DNA from: Cedecea sp000277545 | GTDB lineage: Bacteria; Pseudomonadota; Gammaproteobacteria; Enterobacterales; Enterobacteriaceae | Length of the DNA: 64,000 bases | Assembly (NCBI GenBank): GCA_050847315.1 | Contig: CP193791.1 | Strand: one strand, 5' to 3' | Shown here: positions 24,465 to 32,646 of the stretch, piece by piece | Position numbering within the stretch: the stretch's first letter is position 1 | Layout: each line of letters opens with the position of its first letter | Notes under the pieces: generated by a model | What the model was told of the DNA's origin: nothing | The model's input: the letters and a program-made list of their open reading frames with translations, nothing else | Database searches by the model: none | Made by a program: the position numbers and the translations under genes

Positions 24465-26353
24465 ATTGCTATCCGCCGGCTGATCTCTACCACGCTGTCG
24501 CTCGGCAGGCGGTAATAGTGCGTCACGTGCGTGGCGTTTCTCACCATGAACGCGAAGCACTTACGCTGCCAGGCTGGCATCCCCTGCCCGTCCTCACGGG
24601 CCACGATGGTTTCATGGCCCAGATAGTAGGTCACGTCCTCCACGCGGAAGGCACACGCCATCTCTCCCAGTCTCGCCATAAGCTCAGGAATATGCGGTCT
24701 TTCCATAAAGCCGTACTGGGCGATACCGCGCCAGTAATTCGGTGCCTGCTCCACAATTACCAGCCGTTCTCCAGCCGGTACGCGCGGGACGTTCATGATA
24801 GAAATGGTCAGCGAAAGTACCTGCTCCTGCAGCGCGTGGTTGCGCGCCACATGCCACCGCATCACCGGCGGGATACCGTTGCGCGTTTTGGTCAGAAACA
24901 CCGCTGAACCCTGCACGCGCGGCACGCCACGCTCTTTCAGCGCGGCGAAGAAGGTGTTCACATCGATCACCTTTTCGTTCACCGCCCTGGACGCCGCCGC
25001 CGCGCCACGGTGCCAGACCAGCATCGTCGTGCAGACAATCGCCGCTAGCAGCAGTGGAATATAACCGCCCTCCAGTACCTTGATCATATTAGCGATCAGG
25101 AAGCAGGTATCGACGATCAAAAAGCCCCCCGCCACCAGCGCGCTGGTCAGCCGCCGCCACTGCCAGATGTGACGCATCGCCACGTACAGCAGCCCGGAGG
25201 TCATCAGCATGGTGAGAGATACCGCAATCCCGTAAGCCGCCGCCAGGTTCTCAGACGACCTGAAGAACACCGTCAGGAACAGCGTGACGCCCATCAGCAG
25301 CCAGTTGATCACGCCGATATAAATTTGCCCGTAGCTCTCCGCCGCCGTCTGGCGAATGCGCAGGCGCGGTAGCCAGCCCAATTGAATCGCCTGCCGGGTC
25401 ATCGAAAATGCCCCGGTGATAATCGCCTGACTGGCAATAATGGTGGCCAGCGTGGCAAGGATCACCAGCGGGATCAGCAGTGCCGGCGGGCAAAGGCGGA
25501 AGAAGATATTCTGGGTGATATCGGCCCCGGAAAGGATCAGCGCCGACTGCCCCGCATAGTTCAGCAGCAGGCTCGGGAAGACCACGCCGTACCACGCCAT
25601 CCAGATAGGCTTTTTACCGAAATGCCCCATGTCGGCATACAGCGCTTCCGCCCCGGTGACGCACAGAAACACGCCGCCCAGCACCATAAAACTGACAAAA
25701 CCGTTAGAGACGAGAAACTGCAGGCCGTACAAGGGATTGATAGCCAGCAGCACGGCCGGATGCTGCGCGATACCCCAAATCCCAAGCCCGGCGATAGCAA
25801 TAAACCACAGCGCCATAATCGGCCCGAAAACTTTACCTATCTTAGCCGTGCCGAAAGGCTGCACGGCAAACAGCAGTACCAGAATCGTCACCGCAATTGG
25901 CAGCACCCAGGTTTCGGCCTCCGGCAGGATAATATTCAGCCCTTCAATGGCGGAGAGCACTGAAATTGCGGGCGTAATCGCTCCGTCACCGTAGATCAGC
26001 GCCGCGCCCAATAAAGCCGCCAGCACCACCCAACGCGAGCCTTTGTCTCTCGCCACCAGCAGCGACATCAGCGCCATAATGCCGCCTTCCCCGTGGTTGT
26101 CGATGCGCATCGCAAACATCGCATACTTCACCGAGGTGATGAGGATCAGCGTCCAGATAATCAGCGACAGCAGACCCAGGATAACCGACGGGGTCGGATC
26201 GTTGCCGGATAACAGCAGCACCGTTTTCAGGGTATAAAGCGGGCTGGTGCCGATATCGCCAAACACCACGCCGAGGGCGCTTCCCGCGAGGATAAATTTA
26301 TGCGGCGTTGTCCCGGAGGCTTCCGCGCCGTCCGTCTGCGACAGGTTTGTCAT
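24461..26353 (-). CDS. kup: KUP-family potassium uptake protein
   Basis: Inner-membrane K+/H+ symporter of 630 aa (E. coli Kup 622). Twelve helices, then a cytoplasmic domain. Signature GVVFGDIGTSPLYTLKT at residues 29-45, NHGEGGIMAL, and GDGAITPAISVLSA. The classical kup lies beside the rbs operon; this locus, between a TetR gene and the bud operon, may hold a second copy. Whether another kup exists cannot be seen from this window. Confidence 0.88.
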   Translation of the reverse strand: MTNLSQTDGAEASGTTPHKFILAGSALGVVFGDIGTSPLYTLKTVLLLSGNDPTPSVILGLLSLIIWTLILITSVKYAMFAMRIDNHGEGGIMALMSLLVARDKGSRWVVLAALLGAALIYGDGAITPAISVLSAIEGLNIILPEAETWVLPIAVTILVLLFAVQPFGTAKIGKVFGPIMALWFIAIAGLGIWGIAQHPAVLLAINPLYGLQFLVSNGFVSFMVLGGVFLCVTGAEALYADMGHFGKKPIWMAWYGVVFPSLLLNYAGQSALILSGADITQNIFFRLCPPALLIPLVILATLATIIASQAIITGAFSMTRQAIQLGWLPRLRIRQTAAESYGQIYIGVINWLLMGVTLFLTVFFRSSENLAAAYGIAVSLTMLMTSGLLYVAMRHIWQWRRLTSALVAGGFLIVDTCFLIANMIKVLEGGYIPLLLAAIVCTTMLVWHRGAAAASRAVNEKVIDVNTFFAALKERGVPRVQGSAVFLTKTRNGIPPVMRWHVARNHALQEQVLSLTISIMNVPRVPAGERLVIVEQAPNYWRGIAQYGFMERPHIPELMARLGEMACAFRVEDVTYYLGHETIVAREDGQGMPAWQRKCFAFMVRNATHVTHYYRLPSDSVVEISRRIAI

Positions 26354-26434
26354 GTCCAGTCCTTTCTGTGATTTTTCTGGCTGTTGCCATCACAAAGTAT
26401 AGAGGTGGATAAAAAACTTAAGATAAACAGTGGC

Positions 26435-26468
26435 AAATAAAAAAGGCCCAACGGTTCCCCGCCAGGCC
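26435..26468 (-). terminator. Terminator of the bud operon
   Basis: On the minus strand: stem GGCCtggCGG / CCGttgGGCC with a GGAA loop and internal mismatches, followed by TTTTTTATTT. Lies 28 bp past the budC stop. A good intrinsic terminator. Confidence 0.8.
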
Positions 26469-26496
26469 AAAAGGTACTCCACATTAAAACCTTTTT

Positions 26497-27267
26497 TTAA
26501 TTAAAGACCATCCCGCCGTCGATGAGCAGCGACTGCCCGGTCATATAGTCAGAGTCCGCGCTGGCCAGGTAAGACACACAGGCAGCCACATCTTCCGGCT
26601 CGGACAAACGTCCCAGAGTGATGCGTTTGGCGAATTCTGCGGTGCCATAACCCAGCGGTTTACCCGCTGCTTCAGACACCTGACGGTCGATTTCGGCCCA
26701 CATTGGGGTTTTGACGATCCCTGGGCAGTAGCCATTCACTGTGATGCCCAGCGGGGCCAGGTCGCGCGCCGCGGTCTGGGTCAGGCCGCGCACGGCAAAT
26801 TTGCTGGAGCTGTAAACCGCCAGCTCGGGGTTACCCACGTGCCCAGCCTGGGAACAGGCGTTAATGATTTTCCCGCCGTGCCCTTCGGCTTTAAAGGCTT
26901 TAACCGCGGCCTGAATACCCCAAATTACGCCCTTCACGTTGATGTTATAGACCTTATCGACGATTTCCGGGGTGATGTCCTCGATAGGCGTGGAAGGGGC
27001 TACGCCAGCGTTGTTGACGATGACATCAAACCCGCCCAGCCCTTTGCGGGCAGCCTCAACGGCGGCGAAGACCTGATCGCGGTCGGACACGTCCGCAGTC
27101 ACTTCCAGCGCGCGGCCGCCGTTGCGGTTAATTTCGTCCGCCACTTCTTTTGCGGTTTTGGCGTTGTAGTCCGCCACGGCGACGGCAAAGCCGTCTTTAG
27201 CCAGGCGCAGCGCGATTGCTTTCCCGATCCCCTGACCGGCGCCGGTAACCAATGCTACTTTTTTCAT
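26497..27267 (-). CDS. budC: Meso-2,3-butanediol dehydrogenase / diacetyl (acetoin) reductase
   Basis: Short-chain dehydrogenase of 256 aa that reduces diacetyl to acetoin and acetoin to 2,3-butanediol with NADH, the last step of butanediol fermentation. Rossmann motif TGAGQGIG (residues 8-15), NNAG, catalytic Ser in NACSQAG, YSSSK. It is near-identical to Klebsiella BudC over PGIVKTPMWAEIDRQVSEAA. ATG 27267 is chosen over the adjacent GTG 27270 because AAGGA is 7 nt from it. Third gene of budABC. Confidence 0.96.
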   Translation of the reverse strand: MKKVALVTGAGQGIGKAIALRLAKDGFAVAVADYNAKTAKEVADEINRNGGRALEVTADVSDRDQVFAAVEAARKGLGGFDVIVNNAGVAPSTPIEDITPEIVDKVYNINVKGVIWGIQAAVKAFKAEGHGGKIINACSQAGHVGNPELAVYSSSKFAVRGLTQTAARDLAPLGITVNGYCPGIVKTPMWAEIDRQVSEAAGKPLGYGTAEFAKRITLGRLSEPEDVAACVSYLASADSDYMTGQSLLIDGGMVFN

Positions 27268-27286
27268 CACAATATCCTTCTGTAGT

Positions 27287-28966
27287 TTAAAGAATTTGGC
27301 TGAGGTGCAGTTGACTCATCAACAGATGGTTGTCGCTGTAATCAACCGGAATGGCGACCACCGCCGGACCATTCACATCCATAGCGGCGCGTAAAGTCGG
27401 CTCCAGCGCCTCCGCGCTTTCTACCGCGAAGCCCCGTGCACCGAAGGCATCCGCGTAAGCTTTGAAGTCCACCGGCCCGAAGTTCACGCCGGACAGACGC
27501 TGGTATTTTTTCTCTTCCTGAATCGCCACCATGTTGTAGGCGTTATCCACCCAAATGATGTGCAGCACGTTAGCGCCCAGGCGCACCGCCGTTTCCAGCT
27601 CCATGCTGGACTGCAGGAACCCGCCGTCGCCGGACACCGAAACCACCTTGCGGCCCGGATTCACCAGCCACGCGCCAATGGCCCACGGCAGCGCTACGCC
27701 CATGGTTTGCTGGCCGTTGGAGATCATCAGCTGACGGGCGCGGAAGCTATAAAGATAGCGGGCGATCCAGATGTGGAAACTGCCCATATCGACGGTCAGG
27801 GTCACGTCGTCGTTCACGATGTCCTGCATCGCCCGGACGATGCGCAACGGGTGGAGTGCAAACTGATTCAGCTGTGCGCCCCTGCGGCTCAGCAGTTCAC
27901 GCTGGTGCTGCCTGTCCACAAGGATTTCTGACGCACGTGGGCTAAGGACCAGCGGTGTTTCTATACGGGCGGTGAGTTTGTCCAGCGTGCTGGCGATATC
28001 ACCCACCAGCTCGACGTCTGGCACGTAGTTGCGTTCTTCATAGGCGGGCAGAACGTCAATATGCACCAGCGTGGCATCACCGGTATTCCACATCGCCGGC
28101 TCATACTCCACCGGGCTGTAGCCAATACAGATAACCAGGTCGGCAAGCTGCAGCAGGCGGTCACCGGCCTGGTTATTAAACAGCCCCACGCGCCCGGCAA
28201 AACGAGCAAAGTGTTGCTGATTCACCGCGCCTGCGGCCTGATAGGTGCTGGTGACCGGGATATGGCTTTTTTCCAGCAGATGGAACAGCGCCGCGCTGTT
28301 TTCCTGCTGGCTTGCCATCAGCCCAAGCAGGAATACAGGATTTTTGGCCTGCGAGATAAGTTTCGCCACATCGCTAATAGCGGCGTCAGGCGCTGCACCG
28401 GCTTTCACCGCCCCGTTGGCTGGCAAAATATTCCCGGTTGCCGGGCCGTCGCTGATGTCCTGCGGCAGGCTGACAAAGGCACTACCGGGGCGACCATGCT
28501 CGGCGGCGCGGAAAGCGTTTGAAACCACCTCAGCAATGGCGTCCGAAGAAGGGACTTCCACCGAGTATTTCGTCACCGGGCTGAACATCGCCACGGTGTC
28601 CATGCTTTGATGTACCAGTTTGGCTTTATCGGAACGTTTTACCGCCCCGCCCAGCGCCACAACCGGGTCACCTTCGCTGTTGGCTGTTGCCATGCCGGTG
28701 ATCAGGTTTGAGCAGCCAGGGCCGGAGGTCACCAGCGCCACGCCCGCTTTCCCGGTGATGCGCCCCACCGCCGCCGCCATAAAGGCCGCATTGGCTTCGT
28801 GGCGGACCGGAATAAGTTCAATCGGCGAGTCGTTCAGCGAATCAAAGACCTTATCGATCTTCGCCCCTGGGATCCCAAAGACGTGCTTCACGCCCTGAGC
28901 TTCAAGCTGGCTGACCACCATGTCAGCGCCGTGCGCCCACTGGCGCAAAGGTTTTTTATTATTCAT
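27287..28966 (-). CDS. budB: Acetolactate synthase, catabolic (BudB)
   Basis: TPP- and Mg-dependent, FAD-independent acetolactate synthase, 559 aa, condensing two pyruvates to acetolactate. The catalytic Glu is in VRHEANAAFMA; the TPP-binding block GDGGFLQSSMELETAV ends with NAY. Lacks the FAD site and regulatory subunit of the biosynthetic enzymes. Lies between budA and budC with 20-23 bp gaps, so one transcript. Confidence 0.96.
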   Translation of the reverse strand: MNNKKPLRQWAHGADMVVSQLEAQGVKHVFGIPGAKIDKVFDSLNDSPIELIPVRHEANAAFMAAAVGRITGKAGVALVTSGPGCSNLITGMATANSEGDPVVALGGAVKRSDKAKLVHQSMDTVAMFSPVTKYSVEVPSSDAIAEVVSNAFRAAEHGRPGSAFVSLPQDISDGPATGNILPANGAVKAGAAPDAAISDVAKLISQAKNPVFLLGLMASQQENSAALFHLLEKSHIPVTSTYQAAGAVNQQHFARFAGRVGLFNNQAGDRLLQLADLVICIGYSPVEYEPAMWNTGDATLVHIDVLPAYEERNYVPDVELVGDIASTLDKLTARIETPLVLSPRASEILVDRQHQRELLSRRGAQLNQFALHPLRIVRAMQDIVNDDVTLTVDMGSFHIWIARYLYSFRARQLMISNGQQTMGVALPWAIGAWLVNPGRKVVSVSGDGGFLQSSMELETAVRLGANVLHIIWVDNAYNMVAIQEEKKYQRLSGVNFGPVDFKAYADAFGARGFAVESAEALEPTLRAAMDVNGPAVVAIPVDYSDNHLLMSQLHLSQIL

Positions 28967-28989
28967 GGCTCACATCTCCTCAGGGAACG

Positions 28990-29769
28990 CTAGTTTTCAA
29001 CCGCGCGGATAGCCGCGTCGAGATTTTCGGGGTGCAGGTTGGCGTTAAGAAATGCACTGTCTGCCGGAAGATCGATCATCAGCTTGTGGATCTCACCGAA
29101 GGTCAGCTCGCCTTGCTCCAGCTGATAATCGAGCAGATGCCCGCCGCCCTGGCGGTCATCGGTAATAAAGTGTTCGTGATAGCCCGCCACGTTAATGCCC
29201 TGCATATGCTGTGGGGTGCGGAACCCCACCAGCACGCCTTTACGGCCGTTAAAGCGGAACACCGGCTGGTCGTCCAGCACGTCTGTCATCGCGCGATATG
29301 GCGGCTTCTGGCGCGGTACCGTGCGGGTATGTGCGTGGTGGAAATGACCGTCGATGCGCAGCGCACAAAACAGGTTATCGGAGGGAATTTTTGCGTCGAT
29401 AATCTCGTGCAGTTTCTGACGGCTGGTCAGGCTATTGATGCGCAAGCGGTACTGAGGTTTAAACCAGGTCATCACCGCAAACGGCGTTTTCTGCTGCGGG
29501 CTGGCCGCTCTGGCGCTGCCGTCTGACCGTAATTGATACACGTTGCTGTTGAAGGCAATCATCTCGCCGTCCAGCTCGTTAAAGGTCCCCAGGCCAAAGT
29601 CACCGTGCTTAAGCAGGTCGGCCATGGTGGTTTCCCCTTCATAGACGCCGCTCAATAATGCGCTCATCAATGAAGTCTGATATATCATGTTTTCTTTATT
29701 GGCTGCGGCGAAGGTCTCGACCATCTCTAAAAGACTTTCTTTGCAGGAACATAGAGTTAGATCGCTCAT
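28990..29769 (-). CDS. budA: Alpha-acetolactate decarboxylase
   Basis: Zn-dependent enzyme converting acetolactate to acetoin (259 aa). Metal-binding His residues are visible in HFHHAHTRT and GYHEHFITD; LLSGVYEG, FGLGTFNELDGE and LMIDLPADSAFL match Klebsiella BudA. Start ATG 29769 has GAGGTGA upstream. A longer frame from 29805 would run through the operator-like palindrome and has no homologous residues. First gene of budABC, divergent from budR. Confidence 0.95.
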   Translation of the reverse strand: MSDLTLCSCKESLLEMVETFAAANKENMIYQTSLMSALLSGVYEGETTMADLLKHGDFGLGTFNELDGEMIAFNSNVYQLRSDGSARAASPQQKTPFAVMTWFKPQYRLRINSLTSRQKLHEIIDAKIPSDNLFCALRIDGHFHHAHTRTVPRQKPPYRAMTDVLDDQPVFRFNGRKGVLVGFRTPQHMQGINVAGYHEHFITDDRQGGGHLLDYQLEQGELTFGEIHKLMIDLPADSAFLNANLHPENLDAAIRAVEN

Positions 29770-29800
29770 GGCGTCTGTCACCTCGGGCTGAAGGTTAAGA

Positions 29801-29835
29801 AACATTAATTAAATGTTGACGTGATCCAGCTCACA
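29801..29835. promoter_or_regulatory. budA/budR divergent control region: palindrome and CRP-like site
   Basis: AACATTAATTAAATGTT (29801-29817) is a 17-bp palindrome of LysR type, a good candidate BudR box. Adjacent CGTGA-tccagc-TCACA (29820-29835) differs by one base from the CRP consensus TGTGA-N6-TCACA. Both lie in the 107-bp gap between divergent starts. bud operons are known to be activated by their LysR regulator; CRP control is inferred. Confidence 0.65.
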
Positions 29836-29876
29836 GTTCCAATATAAAAGCCCTTCTGGTTTGAGACGTTTTCGAT

Positions 29877-30755
29877 ATGGAACTTCGCTATCTCCGCTAT
29901 TTTGTCGCCGTTGCCCAGACGCATAATTTCACCCGGGCAGCCGAGCTGTTGGGTATTTCGCAGCCTCCTCTTAGCCAACAGATCCAGCGGCTGGAGCGTG
30001 AAGTGGGCACGCCCCTGCTGCACCGCTTGACCAGAGGTGTAGAGCTGACGGATGCGGGAGAAGCGTTTTATCAGGATGCCTGCCAGATTCTGGCCCACAG
30101 CGATGCCGCGCTGGAGAAAGCCCGCGGCATTGCCCGCGGTATTAACGGCAAGCTGTCGCTCGGGATAACCAGTTCAAACGCGTTCAATCCAAAGATTTTT
30201 TCCCTGCTGCGCCAGTTTCAGGCGCACTATCCGGCCATCGAACTGCGCCAGCGAGAAACCAATATGGCGGGCCTGATGCAGGAGCTGGATGATGGCTTGC
30301 TGGACGTGGCGTTTGTGCGCCTGCCCTGTGAAAGCAGCAAGCGGTTTACGCTCAAGCTAATTGACGAAGAGCCGATGATGATTGCCCTGCACAAGGACCA
30401 TCCTCTATCCGGGGAGAAAGAACTGGCCCTGCAGGCGCTGGCCGATGTGCCGCCAGTGCTGTTCCCGGAAGAAGTGGCCCCCGGATTATATGAACTGATG
30501 TATAACGCCTGCCTGCGGGCGGGCATCGATCTGAAAAGTGCCTGCCAGGCTTCGCAAATTTCTTCCTCGTTAAGCATGGTCTCGGCAGGCTTCGGGTTCG
30601 CCTTAGTTCCCCAATCGATGACCTGCATCGCCTGCCCGAACGTCACCTTCCACGCGATTCGCGGTGACCAGGTGAAAACGGACATTGCGCTGGCCTGGCG
30701 GCAGTTTGAACGCTCTCCGACGGTGAAACGCTTTATCCAGCTGTTCGCCCACTGA
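29877..30755 (+). CDS. budR: LysR-type activator of the bud operon (BudR)
   Basis: A 292-aa LysR regulator with N-terminal HTH (LRYLRYFVAVAQTHNFTRAA, then ISQPPLSQQIQRLE) and effector domain. Divergent from budA exactly as in Klebsiella and Enterobacter, where BudR (AlsR-like) activates budABC in response to acetate, low pH and low oxygen. Position and similarity make the name safe; the inducers are taken from the relatives. Confidence 0.9.
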   Translation: MELRYLRYFVAVAQTHNFTRAAELLGISQPPLSQQIQRLEREVGTPLLHRLTRGVELTDAGEAFYQDACQILAHSDAALEKARGIARGINGKLSLGITSSNAFNPKIFSLLRQFQAHYPAIELRQRETNMAGLMQELDDGLLDVAFVRLPCESSKRFTLKLIDEEPMMIALHKDHPLSGEKELALQALADVPPVLFPEEVAPGLYELMYNACLRAGIDLKSACQASQISSSLSMVSAGFGFALVPQSMTCIACPNVTFHAIRGDQVKTDIALAWRQFERSPTVKRFIQLFAH

Positions 30756-30783
30756 GCCTGGCCGCAACGACATCGCTCCCTGA

Positions 30784-30807
30784 GTGACCCAATGCTACAA
30801 TAGTCAC
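30784..30807 (+). promoter_or_regulatory. TetR operator, copy 1 (before the tetR gene)
   Basis: Arms GTGAC / GTCAC separated by 14 bp, 30 bp before the TetR start. The same geometry and arms recur at 31465-31488 before the efflux genes. Confidence 0.75.
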
Positions 30808-30837
30808 CATTCACAAATCCGAACACAGGGAGAAAAT

Positions 30838-31455
30838 ATGTCTGAAACACACGTTCAGGGCGGGGAAACCAGAGGGCCTGCGGAACACAGCGTCAGGGAA
30901 CAGATCATCGAGGCAGCGACCGAATTCTTTGGCCACTACGGGTTTGAAAAAACGACGGTATCCGATCTCGCCAAAGCCATCGGCTATTCCAAGGCTTATA
31001 TCTACAAGTTCTTCAAATCCAAGCAGGAAATCGGCGAAGTGATCTGCGACAACCGCCTGACAAAGATGATGGCAATCGTCAGTCAGTCGGTGGATGACGC
31101 CCCCGGTGCGTCGGCTAAGCTGCGGGCGATGTTCAGCGCGCTCATTGCCGCAGGCAGCGATCTGTTTTTCTACGACCGTAAGCTCCACGACATCGCCATT
31201 GTTTCCTGCCTGGAAAACTGGCCCTCGGCCGAACGCTACAAGCTGCAGCTGCGGGAAGTGCTTACCGCCATTATTCATGCAGGCCGCCAGTCCGGTGAAT
31301 TTGAACGCCGCAGCCCGATGGATGAAACCGTTAACGCCGTTTTTCTCGTCATGCTGCCGTATATCAGCCCGATACAGCTGCAATACAACCTCGAACTGGC
31401 TAAGCAAGCCGAACAGCTTTTGCCCGCGCTGATCCTAAAAAGTTTAATGCCCTGA
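30838..31455 (+). CDS. TetR-family repressor of the RND efflux genes
   Basis: A 205-aa TetR protein. HTH in residues ~20-65 (IIEAATEFFGHYGFEKTTVS, then DLAKAIGYSKAYIYKFFKSK); C-terminal ligand domain. ATG 30838 follows CAGGGAGA; the frame is open further upstream, but that part contains the operator. Two matching 24-bp operators flank the gene, one at its own promoter and one before the membrane-fusion gene, which points to repression of both. Confidence 0.88.
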   Translation: MSETHVQGGETRGPAEHSVREQIIEAATEFFGHYGFEKTTVSDLAKAIGYSKAYIYKFFKSKQEIGEVICDNRLTKMMAIVSQSVDDAPGASAKLRAMFSALIAAGSDLFFYDRKLHDIAIVSCLENWPSAERYKLQLREVLTAIIHAGRQSGEFERRSPMDETVNAVFLVMLPYISPIQLQYNLELAKQAEQLLPALILKSLMP

Positions 31456-31464
31456 TCGCATCTT

Positions 31465-31488
31465 GTGACCATTGACTAAATTGGTCAC
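31465..31488 (+). promoter_or_regulatory. TetR operator, copy 2 (before the efflux operon)
   Basis: GTGACCATTG-actaa-ATTGGTCAC region: arms GTGAC / GTCAC 14 bp apart, extended by CCA/TGG symmetry. 45 bp before the start of the membrane-fusion protein gene. Confidence 0.8.
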
Positions 31489-31533
31489 TTGAATAATTAT
31501 CTGCGTTCCTGCTCCGCGTTTATAAGGGAACGT

Positions 31534-32646
31534 ATGTTTCGTCTTCAGCCTTTTCCAGCCGCCGTGGCGCTGCTGTGCTCGGCGCTCACCGCCTGCGGTG
31601 ACTCATCTCAGCCAGAGGATCCGCGTACCGAGCCTCCGCTAGTTCGCGTTGTCGCGGTTCAGTCCGCCAATGATGACGCCCGGGCTTTTACCGGCATTGT
31701 CGCCTCCCGAATCCAAAGCGACCTCGGTTTTCGCGTTCCGGGAAAAATTCTTGAGCGCCTGGTGGACAAAGGCCAGACGGTAAAAAACGGCCAGCCCCTG
31801 CTCCGACTCGATCCTCAGGATTTAAGCCTGCAGGCTAAAGCGCAGGATCAGGCCGTCGCCGCTGCCAAAGCCCGCGCTAAACAGGCCGCCGCCGATGAGG
31901 CCCGCTACAGAAGCATTGTCGGCAGCGGCGCGATTTCAGCCTCGCAGTACGATCAAATCAAAGCCCAGGCCGACAGCGCCAGAGCGGATCTGCAGGCGGC
32001 CATTGCCCAGGCCAATGTGGCTAAAAACGCCATGAATTATGCGGTGCTGACGGCTGATTCTGACGGCGTGATCGTGGATACGCTGGCCGAGCCAGGCCAG
32101 GTTGTCGCCGCCGGGCAAGGGGTGATTCGTCTCGCCCGGGCGGGCCAGCGTGAAGCGGTCGTCGATTTGCCGGAAACGCTGCGCCCGGCGCTGGGCACCA
32201 TAGCTCAGGCTCATCTTTACGGTTCAGATAGCGCTCCCGTGGCCGCTACCTTACGTCAGCTTTCCGACGCCGCCGACCCACAAACCCGCACATTTGAAGC
32301 GAAGTTTGTGCTCGCTGGCGCACTTGCCCAGGCGCCGCTCGGCAGCACGGTGACCGTCACCATTCCTGACGCAGGCACTCCCTCACAAAACGTGATTGTG
32401 CCTTTGGCCTCGCTCTATGACGCCGGGAAAGAGAAAGGCACCGGCATTTGGGTGGTAAGCGCTAAACCGGCCAAAGTGAGCTGGCACCCGGTGAGCATCC
32501 GCCGCATCACCGATGAATCCGCCATTGTTGCCACCCAAATCGACAGCCACGCCAGCATCGTTGCCCTCGGCGCACATCTGCTGCATGACGGCGAAGAAGT
32601 CAGACTGCTTGCACAGGGCGCCACCGATCTGGCGGGAGCACCGTAA
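31534..32646 (+). CDS. RND efflux periplasmic adaptor (membrane fusion) lipoprotein
   Basis: Adaptor subunit of a tripartite efflux pump, 370 aa, with lipobox LTAC (Cys21). Lipoyl halves flank a coiled-coil hairpin of about residues 105-165 (AVAAAKARAKQAAADEARYR). The beta-barrel part follows. ATG 31534 is chosen because AGGGAACGT precedes it and the lipoprotein signal starts there; an in-frame TTG at 31489 touches the operator. Its stop codon overlaps the RND gene start by one base (TAATG). It is a relative of MexJ/TriA-type adaptors. Confidence 0.9.
   Translation: MFRLQPFPAAVALLCSALTACGDSSQPEDPRTEPPLVRVVAVQSANDDARAFTGIVASRIQSDLGFRVPGKILERLVDKGQTVKNGQPLLRLDPQDLSLQAKAQDQAVAAAKARAKQAAADEARYRSIVGSGAISASQYDQIKAQADSARADLQAAIAQANVAKNAMNYAVLTADSDGVIVDTLAEPGQVVAAGQGVIRLARAGQREAVVDLPETLRPALGTIAQAHLYGSDSAPVAATLRQLSDAADPQTRTFEAKFVLAGALAQAPLGSTVTVTIPDAGTPSQNVIVPLASLYDAGKEKGTGIWVVSAKPAKVSWHPVSIRRITDESAIVATQIDSHASIVALGAHLLHDGEEVRLLAQGATDLAGAP

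Noticed and set aside
25382..25963. Plus-strand frame inside the kup gene
   Set aside because: Antisense to conserved kup sequence; no start signal.
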